Below, one piece after another: positions 55,129 to 64,000 of a DNA stretch of 64,000 nucleotides. The position numbers and the translations under genes are program-made. Under the pieces are notes generated by a model. The model was not told the DNA's origin, did not search any database, and saw only the letters and a list, made by a program, of their open reading frames with translations. The stretch comes from an endosymbiont of Galathealinum brachiosum (lineage in GTDB: Bacteria; Pseudomonadota; Gammaproteobacteria; SZUA-229), in contig QFXC01000011.1 in the NCBI GenBank assembly GCA_003349885.1, positions 1 to 64,000 of the forward strand, written 5' to 3'. Numbering within the stretch: the first letter of the stretch is position 1; every line of letters begins with the position of its first letter.

Positions 55129-56269
55129 ATTGGTTAAATTGTTCTGCTGGTGTTTCATAGTTTAACGTTTTTCTGGATCGTTCGTTGAGTCTTCTTGCTA
55201 CCGCATTTAACTTAGCTTGTGAGTGTGCTGATAAGTCTGTCCCTTTAGGAAAATATTGTCTCAACAGTCCATTTGTATTTTCATTGGAGCCTCGTTGCCA
55301 GGGAGTCTGTGGGTCACAAAAATAAACTTTAATGTCCGTCGACAAAGTAAAACGTTTGTGTTCTGCCATTTCTTTACCACGATCCCAGGTTAATGATTTA
55401 TATAATTCACGTGGTAACTTATGTGCCTGTTTAATTAATACATCAACAACCGTCTTGCTATCTTTAGCATCAACTTTAGCTAATAAAACATAACGTGTAT
55501 TTCGTTCGACCAGTGTGGCGATCTGACTATTATGACTTCCTATTATCAAGTCGCCTTCCCAGTGACCAGGAACAGCACGATCTTCAACTGATGAAGGCCT
55601 TTCACTAATTGAGATTGCATCAGTAATTTGTCCGTGATCAGGTGTTTTCTGTGTATGATGACGTGAACGACGCATAACTCGAGCTCGTCTTAAATACTGC
55701 AATAACTCTTTCTTCAAAGCACCTCGGGCTTGTATATAAAGACTGCGATAGATTGTTTCGTGTGACACCTGATAGTTCTCATCATTTGGATAGACTTGTT
55801 TAAGCCATCCAGCAATCTGTTCTGGTGACCATTCTAATCGAAGCTTGCTTGTCACGATGCGTGCTAATGATCGGTTCTCTGCCAGTTTACAGATTTTAGG
55901 TCGATGTGCACGATCCCACGCTGATTTATCTGCAAGACTTGCTCGATATTTTTTCAATCCATTATTACGATTAATTTCACGACTCACTGTTGAGGGTGCT
56001 CGATTTAGTGAAGCCGCGATTGTTCGGATAGACTGACCCGTTGCTATGCCACGGGATATTTCTTCTCGTTCAGCTAAAGACAGGTGGTGAGATGAGCGAT
56101 GACGTGAATCTGGCCGTATACCGCCAGATTCTGCAAGGATGCGTTCGATAGAACCATGGTGACGATCAAATAATCGAGCAATAGAACCTAAAGTTTCTCC
56201 TTTTTGCCAACGATCCCACATTAAGGCTTTTTGTGTTTCGGTGTAATAAAATCTTTTTCGATATTTCAT
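55109..56269 (-). CDS. IS30-family transposase
   Basis: About 386 residues. Two N-terminal helix-turn-helix units (RWQKGETLGSIARLFDRHHGSIERIL and LAEREEISRGIATGQSIRTIAASLNRAPSTVSREI) bind the ends. The DDE core has GHWEGDLIIG (first Asp), LTWDRGKEMAEH (second Asp) and RGSNENTNGLLRQYFPKG (Glu). No stop or frameshift, so it is expected to be active. Start: ATG 56269 lies nine bases after GGAGG; ATG 56278 is too close to it. The stop lies inside the left inverted repeat, as is common in this family. Confidence 0.93.
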   Translation of the reverse strand: MKYRKRFYYTETQKALMWDRWQKGETLGSIARLFDRHHGSIERILAESGGIRPDSRHRSSHHLSLAEREEISRGIATGQSIRTIAASLNRAPSTVSREINRNNGLKKYRASLADKSAWDRAHRPKICKLAENRSLARIVTSKLRLEWSPEQIAGWLKQVYPNDENYQVSHETIYRSLYIQARGALKKELLQYLRRARVMRRSRHHTQKTPDHGQITDAISISERPSSVEDRAVPGHWEGDLIIGSHNSQIATLVERNTRYVLLAKVDAKDSKTVVDVLIKQAHKLPRELYKSLTWDRGKEMAEHKRFTLSTDIKVYFCDPQTPWQRGSNENTNGLLRQYFPKGTDLSAHSQAKLNAVARRLNERSRKTLNYETPAEQFNQYVALTG

Positions 56270-56303
56270 TTTCAACATCCTCCTCTCTGTATTTAGAGAA
56301 TAG

Positions 56304-56330
56304 ATGTTGCATTGACCGGTTGAATCCGCA
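56304..56330. repeat. IS30 terminal inverted repeat, right
   Basis: Exact reverse complement of 55102-55128, adjacent to GG on the outside. Confidence 0.9.
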
Positions 56331-56510
56331 GGTGAAAGCAGCCAATCGACAGCTTAATGTTGAGTGCTAATTTTAGCCCACTTAAACATACTAAAAGATC
56401 ATAACTGTACATCCGATTCCACTGACGTAACCAAATGTTATATATAATGAATTGTTGCAGAGAATTGCGCCGCCAGTGCGCCATTAGTATTACATCGAAA
56501 TACACTGAAT

Positions 56511-56588
56511 TTTATAACTTATTGAATATATAAAGAAAAAGTGGTGGCCGAACCTGGAATTGAACCAGGGACACGCGGATTTTCAATC
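56511..56588 (-). repeat. Right direct repeat: flank and 3' half of the intact tRNA-Phe (att-like)
   Basis: Partner of 53615-53690, same orientation. It includes the functional tRNA 3' half, which is the usual result when the incoming element restores the tRNA gene. Confidence 0.7.
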
Positions 56589-56617
56589 CGCTGCTCTACC
56601 GACTGAGCTATTCGGCC
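56542..56617 (-). tRNA. tRNA-Phe (anticodon GAA)
   Basis: 76 bases including an encoded CCA. Acceptor stem GGCCGAA / TTCGGCC, D-arm AGCTC...GAGC, anticodon stem GCGGA-TTGAAAA-TCCGC with anticodon GAA, T-arm CCTGG-TTCAATT-CCAGG. All four arms pair fully. Confidence 0.97.
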
Positions 56618-56671
56618 ATTTTTAACCTTTTTCATCTGCTTTTAGAGAGCTCTAAATCGCAGAGAGCGCGT

Positions 56672-56700
56672 ATTAAAACGGCTAACCCTCTTTTAGTCAA
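56672..56700 (-). promoter_or_regulatory. Promoter of tRNA-Phe
   Basis: Minus-strand -35 TTGACT (56695-56700), 17-base spacer, -10 TTTAAT (56672-56677), then GC-rich ACGCGCTCTC, a discriminator like those of stringently controlled stable-RNA promoters. About 45-50 bases separate the start point from the tRNA. Confidence 0.65.
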
Positions 56701-57068
56701 GTTTTAATTAATATTCTTAAAAAAACCCTCAATACAATTATTCTTTAAATTCCATAAAAACAACATATTTAGCACACTCTTCTAATCAAAAAACAAAAAC
56801 AATCGCTCGAAATAAATAACTTAATATCTTTATGTTTGGCGAAAAACAAAAAAACATGCATTTTAACCTGCAACATATCATAACAAATGATAAACCCTTT
56901 AAATACAATTAGATAGACAGTACGAATAATCGGAAATCTCACTTCACTTGACAATTAACGCATTAAAATGCAAGTATCGATAGACTATTTATACAATAAA
57001 TAGATAAAAATAAGAAAATAATAATATTAAAGCATATTTTTACATTAAATGATTTTAGGAGTTTACTT
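56701..57068. other. AT-rich region before the metalloprotease gene
   Basis: 368 bases with no supported gene. It should hold the protease promoter; AGGAG at its end is the ribosome binding site. No clear operator was seen. Confidence 0.4.
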
Positions 57069-59312
57069 ATGTTCAGCAAAACACTGGTTGCAACTGCCGT
57101 TGCTGCCACCCTTACCTCCGCCTACTGGCTTCAATCAGAAACACAACCATCAGTAGAATCTGCAACAGAAAATACAGGTCGAACGACCGAGCTCAGAAAA
57201 ATACCCTCGCGGCATCTAACCACAAATAATTCGCTCCCACCACCAGCGCCAATACCCAACCAGCTTGTAGCAAACCTATCTTCTTCCAGCACCGTAAATA
57301 GCCAGGCTCAACGAAATACAGGCAGCCATCAGTCCCGCTTTCCTCAACAAAGAGCCAGTGACGACGATAATATTTTTATTTCACACTCCCAAAAGCAGCC
57401 TCTTTTTGCGACCACTGCAGACGACGCTAGAAAGCTGATTTTGCAATCCGGTAATCAACACCTGCAGATACAGCAGGGGGACGATTTATTACTTAAAACC
57501 AGTAAACGAGACCAGAAAGGAAATGTGATTTATAAGTATGGTCAAACCTATGAGGGGATTCCTGTTTTTGGCCGTGAGCTTGTCGTACAGATTACGCCCA
57601 GCGATGAAGTCGGCTTAATTGCCGGGCAGTTTGAATCAAATATCAAACTCGATACCTCTCCATCAATGACAGCAAGTACTGCGATGGATATTGCCTTCAG
57701 CGCCTTCAAGGAAACACCAACGGACACGCCCACTGTTCTGGAAGCACCTCAGTTAGTCGTTTATACCGATGAAAAGATTGCTCCCGTCTTAACCTATCGT
57801 GTCGTTGTTGAATACAACACTCTACAAACTGGATATAAAAAAGAACAGGTTTTTATTAATGCCAATTCTGGCCAACCGATTAACCATATCACCCTGATTT
57901 ACAGTGCTTTTAATTACAGCATTCACACACTCAATAACCAGTGCCTGTCACAAAATGGCTCTGGTTTGCCGGGCACCGAAATAACTAAAGATGACGGTGA
58001 GCACGCGGCAGGTGTTGATGCTAACTCCGGGCATGCTTACTGGTTTTACAAACACATGTTCAATCGTGACTCATGGGATAACAGCGGACGTAAACTGGTG
58101 AGCACGATTCACGCACGTTTTCAGGGATCGAATGGGTCATGCGGCTCAGACAACGCTTTTTTCACAGGAAGCCAGATGATCTACGGTGATGGTGATACCG
58201 GTTTAAAAAACCCGGGAGCCGCTATTGATATTTTTGGTCATGAGTTTAGCCATGGTTTTACCTCAGCAGAAAGCAACCTGACTTATCAGAATCAGTCCGG
58301 CGCTATTAATGAATCTATATCCGATGTAATGGGTGTCGGTGTTTCTATCTGGAAAACATCAGGCGGCAGTAGCACGGGCAACCCCTCCAGTTTTAACCCA
58401 ACCGATAAAGACTGGGATATGGGAGAAGATGCCGCGCTCACTCAAAGCTGGCAGCGCCATATGGATGATCCGGAAGAAAACGGCAAGAGCAAGGATGACT
58501 ACAACGACCGATACACTGGATCAGATGATAACGGTGGCGTGCATAGTAATAGCGGCATAATGAATCTGGCTTTTTACCTGCTTTCTGAAGGAGGCACACA
58601 CCCGAGAGGCAACACCACAATCGACGTCACGGGTTTAGGTGCTGAAAAAGCACTGCAAATTTACTACTATGCCAATGACAACCTGTTCACTAGCTCAACA
58701 AATTTTGAGGATGCCCGTCAGAAACTGGCAACCGCAGCAAAAACCTTATATAGCTGCGAAGAATGGGAGGCGGTTCATCAGTCATATGATGCGGTGAATG
58801 TACCGGGCACACGGGGTGATGAATGCGGCTCTGATGACACGGGCGGCGGGGATACCGGTGGCGGCACCGGAGGTGATACTGGCAGCGGCGACGCAGGCGA
58901 CACGACTCAACCACCATCATCTGGTGACAATATAGCGCTGGGTAGCGCCTATAGTGCATCTAGCCAGTACTCATATAACTATGCACCCGGCAATGCAACA
59001 GATGGTAATACCGGTAGTTACTGGGTTTCCCGTAATATCTACAATCCATCAAGCACTGAACATATCCTGCTAAACCTTGGCAGTAACCAGTCTTTTAGTC
59101 AGATTGATATTAACTGGGGTGGCTCAGATGCAGCAGGTAACCTATCTGTCTATGTCTGGAGAAATAATCAGTGGACATATGTAGGTGGTAACTCAGGATC
59201 ACCCGCAAGAAGCGTGAACTTTGCCAGCACTCAGGGACAGTATATTGCAATCACGATGAAAAATGGACTGTATCGTCGATGGTATGCAATTAAAGAGCTG
59301 GAAATACACTAG
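57069..59312 (+). CDS. Secreted M4 (thermolysin-type) metalloprotease with discoidin-like C-terminal domain
   Basis: 747 residues. Signal peptide (LVATAVAATLTSAYW), then a propeptide with FTP and PepSY-like parts (~80-270, including YGQTYEGIPVFGRELVV). The catalytic domain has GHEFSHGFT (zinc His391, catalytic Glu392, His395) and the third ligand Glu415 in GAINESISD. DNGGVHSNSGIMN supplies the transition-state His. A GGGDTGGGTGGDTGSGD linker (~597-615) leads to a final F5/8 type C (discoidin) fold of about 125 residues (ALGSAYSASSQYS...WYAIKELEI). Probably an extracellular protease held to sugars or surfaces by the tail. It is the only gene of its transcript. Confidence 0.92.
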   Translation: MFSKTLVATAVAATLTSAYWLQSETQPSVESATENTGRTTELRKIPSRHLTTNNSLPPPAPIPNQLVANLSSSSTVNSQAQRNTGSHQSRFPQQRASDDDNIFISHSQKQPLFATTADDARKLILQSGNQHLQIQQGDDLLLKTSKRDQKGNVIYKYGQTYEGIPVFGRELVVQITPSDEVGLIAGQFESNIKLDTSPSMTASTAMDIAFSAFKETPTDTPTVLEAPQLVVYTDEKIAPVLTYRVVVEYNTLQTGYKKEQVFINANSGQPINHITLIYSAFNYSIHTLNNQCLSQNGSGLPGTEITKDDGEHAAGVDANSGHAYWFYKHMFNRDSWDNSGRKLVSTIHARFQGSNGSCGSDNAFFTGSQMIYGDGDTGLKNPGAAIDIFGHEFSHGFTSAESNLTYQNQSGAINESISDVMGVGVSIWKTSGGSSTGNPSSFNPTDKDWDMGEDAALTQSWQRHMDDPEENGKSKDDYNDRYTGSDDNGGVHSNSGIMNLAFYLLSEGGTHPRGNTTIDVTGLGAEKALQIYYYANDNLFTSSTNFEDARQKLATAAKTLYSCEEWEAVHQSYDAVNVPGTRGDECGSDDTGGGDTGGGTGGDTGSGDAGDTTQPPSSGDNIALGSAYSASSQYSYNYAPGNATDGNTGSYWVSRNIYNPSSTEHILLNLGSNQSFSQIDINWGGSDAAGNLSVYVWRNNQWTYVGGNSGSPARSVNFASTQGQYIAITMKNGLYRRWYAIKELEIH

Positions 59313-59334
59313 AAACCAGGAATTGATAGAAGCA

Positions 59335-59396
59335 ACCGCGAACTGAAGCTCTCTCCTACAGGAAAGCACCTGTGGAGTGAACTTTAGGTCGCGACA
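59335..59396. repeat. Inverted pair of REP elements (REPIN-like)
   Basis: Left arm on the minus strand CTGTAGGAGAGAGCTTCAG then TTCGCGG; right arm on the plus strand CTGTGGAGTGAACTTTAG then GTCGCGA, 10 bases apart. Both match the Pseudomonas-type REP pattern CTGTgGGAGcGaaCTTnnnCGCGA. It sits between the convergent protease and yggX genes, the usual place for such elements. Confidence 0.6.
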
Positions 59397-59410
59397 TCTT
59401 CCAGATGATA

Positions 59411-59686
59411 TTAACTTGCTGGAGGAACAAAACCTTCGGGCGCAGTTGTACTTTCACCACTGAAGAAAAACTTTTCCATTTCATCTTCCAGAAATTTACG
59501 CGCTTTGGGCTCAATCGGGGTTAATCGATATTCATTAATCAACATGGTCTGATGCTGCAACCATTCCGCCCACGCCTCTTTTGAAACACTATTATAAATT
59601 TTTGCACCCAGATCACCCGGATAAGTTGGACGATCAAGACCTTCCGCTTCACGCCCTAATTTTACGCATTGCACCATACGACTCAT
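59411..59686 (-). CDS. yggX: Fe(2+)-trafficking protein YggX
   Basis: 91 residues, the usual size. [53 protein letters not shown] is the full YggX signature, with Cys7 in its conserved place. It helps keep iron-sulfur enzymes active under oxidative stress. It is cytoplasmic. It starts two bases after the mutY stop, with its ribosome binding site (GAGGAA) inside the mutY end, so both are made from one mRNA, as in E. coli. Confidence 0.95.
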   Translation of the reverse strand: MSRMVQCVKLGREAEGLDRPTYPGDLGAKIYNSVSKEAWAEWLQHQTMLINEYRLTPIEPKARKFLEDEMEKFFFSGESTTAPEGFVPPAS

Positions 59687-59688
59687 GG

Positions 59689-60762
59689 TTATTCCTCGTT
59701 TAAACGATTTAACAAACTGCTGACCGGAGCGGCCAGGCCCAGAGATTGACTCTCCGCCTTGCTACCTCGATCATTCTTGCAGGCTTTATACCAGACTCTG
59801 CGCTCCGCTTCCATCACACTTTGATCAGGGTTATTCACTTCTACAACACAGGGCGTGATATCCAGATGAAAATGGCTGAAGGTATGACGCACTACAGGTA
59901 GCTCATCACTGGCATTAATATCAAACTGATAATGCGTGTTGCACCAGTCTTTTACAGACTCGATCACCGGCATTTCAGGTAAACTCCACAAACCTCCCCA
60001 GATACCCGTCGGTGGTCGTTTTTCTAATAAAATCTGTTTTTTATCATTACGTAATAACAACATGCGAACTGTTTTAACCGGCAGTGTTTTCTTTGGTTTT
60101 GGCGTTGGTAATAATGCTACCTGTTGCGTAGCCAAAGCAGCACAGTCATCACTTAACGGGCACGACTCACAATCGGGCCTGGATCGCCTGCACAAGGTCG
60201 CACCTAAATCCATTATCGCCTGAGTATAATCAGCCAACTGTTTTTCAGGCGTATGCATCTCAGCAAAAAGCCAGAGTTGATCCTGAATTTTTTTCTGCCC
60301 CGTCCAGCCATGCACCGCATGAAATCGTGACAATACCCGTTTAACATTTCCATCCAGAATGGCATGTCGCTGACCTTCTGCCTGCGCTAAAACTGCACCC
60401 GCGGTAGAACGCCCGACTCCAGGCAAGGCAAGAACATCATCAAAATTTAACGGAAAAAGCCCACAATGCTCATCACGCACCTGCTGCGCTGCTTTATGTA
60501 AATTACGCGCACGGGCGTAATAACCTAAACCCGACCAGTGATGTAACACATCATCTTCATGTGCATTCGCCAGTGCATTTACATCAGCAAAACTCTGCAT
60601 GAATTTTTCATAATACGGTATTACCGTTTTAACCTGGGTTTGCTGCAACATTATTTCTGACACCCAGACCGTATAAGCATTACGATTTAACTGCCAGGGC
60701 AGATTTTTTCTGCCGTATTTTTTATACCAGATTAATAGTTTTTTTGAGAATGTCATATTCAT
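59689..60762 (-). CDS. mutY: A/G-specific adenine glycosylase MutY
   Basis: About 357 residues. The HhH motif is [21 protein letters not shown] with the catalytic Asp in [13 protein letters not shown]. The 4Fe-4S loop is C-x6-C-x2-C-x5-C ([17 protein letters not shown]). The C-terminal Nudix-like domain ([30 protein letters not shown]) recognises 8-oxoG. It removes adenine mispaired with 8-oxoguanine. Start: ATG 60762 is nine bases after AGGGA; 60771 and 60756 are other candidates. It heads the mutY-yggX operon after the AsmA-family gene. Confidence 0.95.
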   Translation of the reverse strand: MNMTFSKKLLIWYKKYGRKNLPWQLNRNAYTVWVSEIMLQQTQVKTVIPYYEKFMQSFADVNALANAHEDDVLHHWSGLGYYARARNLHKAAQQVRDEHCGLFPLNFDDVLALPGVGRSTAGAVLAQAEGQRHAILDGNVKRVLSRFHAVHGWTGQKKIQDQLWLFAEMHTPEKQLADYTQAIMDLGATLCRRSRPDCESCPLSDDCAALATQQVALLPTPKPKKTLPVKTVRMLLLRNDKKQILLEKRPPTGIWGGLWSLPEMPVIESVKDWCNTHYQFDINASDELPVVRHTFSHFHLDITPCVVEVNNPDQSVMEAERRVWYKACKNDRGSKAESQSLGLAAPVSSLLNRLNEE

Positions 60763-60784
60763 TAAAAACATTCCCTAACCGTCA

Positions 60785-63070
60785 TCATTTAAACCAACCT
60801 TTGATCTTCTTTCTGTATTTATCTTCATATTTATCTATTTTTTTATCTAGCTTTTTCTTCGCTTCTTTTTTTGCTTCATTTTTTAAAACTTTGCCAAGCC
60901 CTTTTTTCCACGACTTCTTACCAATGCTAACGTCAGGCGACAAGAATGCCCCCTTAATATATAACGGCATTGGAACATTCAACAACTGATCTTCAACTTT
61001 TTCTAACTTCTCAGGTTTTATATCGATAACCAATCTATAATTTAGCACCTCTTTCACTAAATTTATTTTTCCGGCTCCCATTATATTAAATCTTGAAGAC
61101 ACCAATAACAAATCTTTATTGTCAACAATACCATTACGAATAACAAATGATCCTCGCGCTTTTTTTAGAGCCGTTGCCTCTTTTGGTTTATACTTACCTA
61201 TCCATTTTTCTTTAACTTTAACGCCCTTACTTACAGCGTAGCCAACAACACCTTTGCGCACAAAATACTCTGCATCCACACCATGTAATTTAGCCTTGCC
61301 CATTTTTACATCAAAACGACCATTACTGCCTGCAATCAACTGATTCACCGACTGCCCTTTAGTTTTAATATCTATATTTAAATGTGTTACACCACTTATC
61401 GACACGCTTTTTTCACCCAGCATATCCTGCAGCACAGGATCAATAATAGAGTCCGCGTTTAAAGATTTACCCTTAAGTTTAAACTGATAGCGCGGAGAAT
61501 TATTACGTACATCTAATCGCGCAGATGAAACCACACTCCCCTTCAACAGGTTCGCAGTTAACACCGGCAAATGTATTAACCCCTGTTTTGCAGTTATTTT
61601 TGTTTTAAAATTCGAAATAGCCTGATCAGAAACAACCAGCGAGTTAATCGCCAACTCACCATTCACATCCAGTGAGCGCAGCATTGAAACCGGCAAGTCT
61701 ATAGGGACATCAATATTAGCCGCACCGGCTGGTGAATTTTTCTGCACCCCTGCCATCGGTTTTGCTGCAGGCGGAAAATAGTCATCAAGATTAATCTGAT
61801 CCACATCCAGCGCGAACTTAACAGCGGGTTTATCAAAGTTTTGTAACCGGGCATCTGCAAGCACCTCTGTTTCATCCAGCTTCAACTTAAGCCCGCTTAT
61901 TTGCAGATAACTTTCACTCGCAACCATATTTAAATTCATACTTGCATTTTTTAATACCGCTTTACTTTTTGTAACGGGCACCTTAATTGCTAATGCTTTA
62001 AATATTTTTTCTGGATCGAAATTTTCTAACTCAATCTGGGCTCTCAATTTTGGCGATGTCAGTAATTTTGTTACCACTAACTGACTTTTCAGTTTAAGCC
62101 CCAGACTTTGCAATAACAGCTGCTCTATTTTTGCTGTTTCTTTTATTAGATCAATGTCGGCATCACCACGAAAGCTGACTTTTAATTTTTCATCTGGAAT
62201 CGATTTTCCCTGCATTTCAATATCCAGTGCATAAGCCGGTAAAATAAAATGCTGTTTATTTAAATCTGCATTAAGACTTGTATTTAAACTAAGTTGCAAA
62301 CCTTTTAACTCTTCCTGATCCAGTACGGCATCAATCGCAACATTCAAATCTGCCAGTTTCAGTTTCTGTGCGGAAGCGCTTATATCAACACTTGTATTAA
62401 GTTCAAATTTGACAGTTGTTTTTGGTTCGGCTAATTCAAGCAAGGCAGAGAGCGCCACGGGCAATGATTCACCCGGGCGTATCGCCCCCGTATCCAGATT
62501 GAAATTTTGTATTGCGACAATCTGCCCAGTGCTCGCATCATCCCAGTTAATACTGGCATCTTTAATTTCTACCCCATTAATAAGTAACGCCGCTAACGGA
62601 TCAGCTGGCACCTCTTCCGAGTCTTTTGTCACATCTGTTGTTGCCGCTTTGAAAGCCACTGGCTCCGCCTGCTTTTCAAGTATGTCATCCCAGTTGGTTT
62701 TAGCTTTTTTATTTTTTTCAAGAAACAGCTTAAGACCATGCAAACGCAGCGTATCTATACGAACTTCCTGATTCAGCAATGGCAGTAATTCAACCCGTAC
62801 ATCCAGACGTGTAATTTGCAGCATTTTTTCGGCTTTAAACCCATTGGCATTACTTAAGCTTATTTCTTGTAGCTCGACACCTAACCAGGGAAATACCGAT
62901 GGTTTAATATCTTCAAGCACCATCTCACGACCGGTTTGCTGTTTAACCTGCTCAGTAATTAATGGCCTGTAATCATTTGCATCAAATGTGGCAACAAACA
63001 CTCCACCAACAATAACCAGTAATAACACAACACCGGCAAGGACATAGAGGCTGATTTTTAAAAATTTCAT
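60785..63070 (-). CDS. AsmA-family envelope protein
   Basis: About 761 residues. An N-terminal membrane helix (KISLYVLAGVVLLLVIVGGVFV) leads to FDANDYRPLITEQVKQQTGREMVLE, the AsmA N-terminal signature. The long middle is beta-rich, with repeated VKFALDVDQINLDDYFPPA-like and VTVDI-like stretches. The C-terminal AsmA region is SRFNIMGAGKINLVKEVLNYRLVIDIKPE. The last 30 residues are Lys-rich. It belongs to the lipid-bridge (AsmA/TamB-like) group, probably moving phospholipids across the periplasm. Start: ATG 63070 with GGAGA before; ATG 63112 would add a non-conserved segment. mutY begins about 22 bases after its stop. Confidence 0.9.
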   Translation of the reverse strand: MKFLKISLYVLAGVVLLLVIVGGVFVATFDANDYRPLITEQVKQQTGREMVLEDIKPSVFPWLGVELQEISLSNANGFKAEKMLQITRLDVRVELLPLLNQEVRIDTLRLHGLKLFLEKNKKAKTNWDDILEKQAEPVAFKAATTDVTKDSEEVPADPLAALLINGVEIKDASINWDDASTGQIVAIQNFNLDTGAIRPGESLPVALSALLELAEPKTTVKFELNTSVDISASAQKLKLADLNVAIDAVLDQEELKGLQLSLNTSLNADLNKQHFILPAYALDIEMQGKSIPDEKLKVSFRGDADIDLIKETAKIEQLLLQSLGLKLKSQLVVTKLLTSPKLRAQIELENFDPEKIFKALAIKVPVTKSKAVLKNASMNLNMVASESYLQISGLKLKLDETEVLADARLQNFDKPAVKFALDVDQINLDDYFPPAAKPMAGVQKNSPAGAANIDVPIDLPVSMLRSLDVNGELAINSLVVSDQAISNFKTKITAKQGLIHLPVLTANLLKGSVVSSARLDVRNNSPRYQFKLKGKSLNADSIIDPVLQDMLGEKSVSISGVTHLNIDIKTKGQSVNQLIAGSNGRFDVKMGKAKLHGVDAEYFVRKGVVGYAVSKGVKVKEKWIGKYKPKEATALKKARGSFVIRNGIVDNKDLLLVSSRFNIMGAGKINLVKEVLNYRLVIDIKPEKLEKVEDQLLNVPMPLYIKGAFLSPDVSIGKKSWKKGLGKVLKNEAKKEAKKKLDKKIDKYEDKYRKKIKGWFK

Positions 63071-63152
63071 TCTGTTCTCCGAACAGTTACAATGTTTTAT
63101 CTGGTAACACACGATACGTTTACCGATGTTAGCTTAAATAACAGGGACCCAT

Positions 63153-64000
63153 ATGAAAATACTCGATTTCTTTTTTGATGCCTACGACAACCTGCGCAGT
63201 GTACTGGGTGGAAAATCCAGTCAGGGTGAAAATCATTCCGGCCTGCTTACTCGCATTGTTCCGCCTGTACTGATTTTATTCGTTTTATTTGTCCTCATCG
63301 TTGGTTTCATATGGAATGTTGAACCCGATAGTTTTAACGCTATTCAACACGCTGCATCATTATCTGAAGAACGCAATGAAGAAGTTACAACCGGTTATAT
63401 TACAACCACCGCATTAATTGTTACCGCTGAAACCTTACTTGATAAACGAGGCGGTTACCTGAGTAACGACATGATGCCCCCCGGCCTGTTTATGGACAAT
63501 ATCCCGAACTGGGAGTTCGGCGTTTTAACTCAAATTCGAGATTTAACACTGGCCCTAAGAAACGATATTACCCGTTCTCAGTCACAGTCAGTTGAAGACA
63601 AGGATATCATTGAGGCTGATAATAAATTTCGTATCGACTCAGAGTCCTGGTTATTACCACCGGCTGAATCAGAATATCGAGCAGGCATCAATTCTCTTTA
63701 CAGCTACCTTGGACGCTTATCAGACGAAAACACACAGGATGGCCAGTTTTATGCCCGCGCTGACAATTTGAGTGAATGGCTTGGTCTGGTATCTAAACGC
63801 CTGGGCAGCCTGTCGCAAAGATTAAGCGCCAGTGTTGGTCAGGCACGCTTAAACACCGATCTGGCAGGTGATGCTGATGCCCAGCAATCAACACCTACGG
63901 CCGGTGTTGTTGAAGTGCGAACCCCATGGTTAAAAATTGATGATGTATTCTTCGAAGCACGGGGTAGCGCCTGGGCTCTGAGTCAGTTATTAACCGCTGC
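63153..64000 (+). CDS. DUF2333 family protein, cut by the window edge
   Basis: The frame is open from ATG 63153 to 64000, giving 282 codons without a stop. A membrane helix (~40-60, VPPVLILFVLFVLIVGFIWNV) follows a short charged N-terminus. GGYLSNDMMPPGLFMDNIPNWEFGVLTQIRDLTLALRNDITRSQSQS and the later ESWLLPPAESEYR are the core of DUF2333, a gammaproteobacterial inner-membrane family of unknown function. The usual length is about 340 residues, so roughly 60 are missing. AGGGA stands before the ATG. It is divergent from the AsmA-family gene. Confidence 0.85.
   Translation, partial: MKILDFFFDAYDNLRSVLGGKSSQGENHSGLLTRIVPPVLILFVLFVLIVGFIWNVEPDSFNAIQHAASLSEERNEEVTTGYITTTALIVTAETLLDKRGGYLSNDMMPPGLFMDNIPNWEFGVLTQIRDLTLALRNDITRSQSQSVEDKDIIEADNKFRIDSESWLLPPAESEYRAGINSLYSYLGRLSDENTQDGQFYARADNLSEWLGLVSKRLGSLSQRLSASVGQARLNTDLAGDADAQQSTPTAGVVEVRTPWLKIDDVFFEARGSAWALSQLLTA

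Larger units (their letters stand above)
55102..56330 (-). mobile_element. Complete IS30-family insertion sequence
   Basis: About 1229 bases with perfect 27-base terminal inverted repeats (55102-55128 and 56304-56330) and one intact transposase on the minus strand. The bases next to the ends are GG on both sides (55100-55101, 56331-56332), which fits a 2-base target duplication, the IS30 norm. Intact and probably recent. Confidence 0.9.
53615..56617. mobile_element. Small degraded tRNA-Phe-associated island
   Basis: Bounded by an intact tRNA-Phe on the right and the displaced, decayed 3' fragment on the left. The contents are a PEP-CTERM-type gene and an IS30 element, about 2.85 kb in all. 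No integrase or excisionase is present, so the element is probably a remnant. The remaining sequence is noncoding and AT-rich. The boundaries follow the repeats; origin by site-specific integration is inferred. Confidence 0.6.

Noticed and set aside
1-64000. CRISPR array
   Set aside because: No regularly spaced identical repeats were seen anywhere.

Overview
The window reads as chromosome of an AT-rich, aquatic-type gammaproteobacterium. Support for this comes from a PilU retraction ATPase, a 783-residue DNA polymerase II, DeaD, PpnN, a NudE/CysQ pair, YggX/MutY, a DUF2333 protein, a PEP-CTERM-type secreted protein and a Pseudomonas-like REP pair. Signalling is heavy: four large hybrid histidine kinases and two Crp/Fnr regulators. 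The genus cannot be fixed from this sequence.

Layout. 1-224 holds a strong leftward promoter of the ribosomal-RNA type. 225-7962 is mostly housekeeping and envelope: a YihY membrane protein, a thioredoxin-fold DUF255 protein with a cupin, two paralogous SPOR lipoproteins around a CDGSH iron-sulfur protein, an FGE-like secreted protein, a CPXCG protein and PilU. 8109-12456 is a possible thiol- or metalloid-methylation locus: an ArsM-like methyltransferase, a DsrE protein, a membrane protein, an AhpD-like protein, an HxlR regulator and an MddA-like S-methyltransferase. A shared palindromic motif precedes the HxlR and MddA genes. 12605-15960 is a divergent pair: a Crp-type regulator with an intact cyclic-nucleotide pocket, and a hybrid kinase fused to a class III nucleotide cyclase. 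15971-22956 holds polB, a dynamin-like GTPase with a Q-rich membrane protein, and deaD. 23022-26840 is an NCS1-type permease fused to a hybrid kinase. It is followed by a DegT aminotransferase, a periplasmic MsrB and a cold-shock gene with a long leader.

29962-36449 is a leftward copper/silver efflux operon (TolC-like, CusB, CusA and a small HMA protein), with a Met/Cys-rich exported protein upstream. 36759-47124 contains a second Crp/Fnr regulator, ppnN, an HNH nuclease, an epimerase-like protein, yrfG/nudE/cysQ, small secreted proteins and an orphan radical SAM enzyme. 47776-53153 carries two more hybrid kinases; the second has a c-type heme motif in its sensor region.

53615-56617 looks like a small, degraded tRNA-Phe-associated island. 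An intact tRNA-Phe stands at the right edge, and a decayed copy of its 3' half plus flank stands at the left edge in the same orientation. Between them are a PEP-CTERM-type gene and an intact IS30 element; no integrase remains. To its right are a secreted M4 metalloprotease with a discoidin-like tail, a REP pair, yggX/mutY, an AsmA-family protein and the start of a DUF2333 gene cut by the window edge.

Starts were moved from the longest reading frame where a ribosome binding site or signal peptide favoured an internal codon; each case is noted in its entry.
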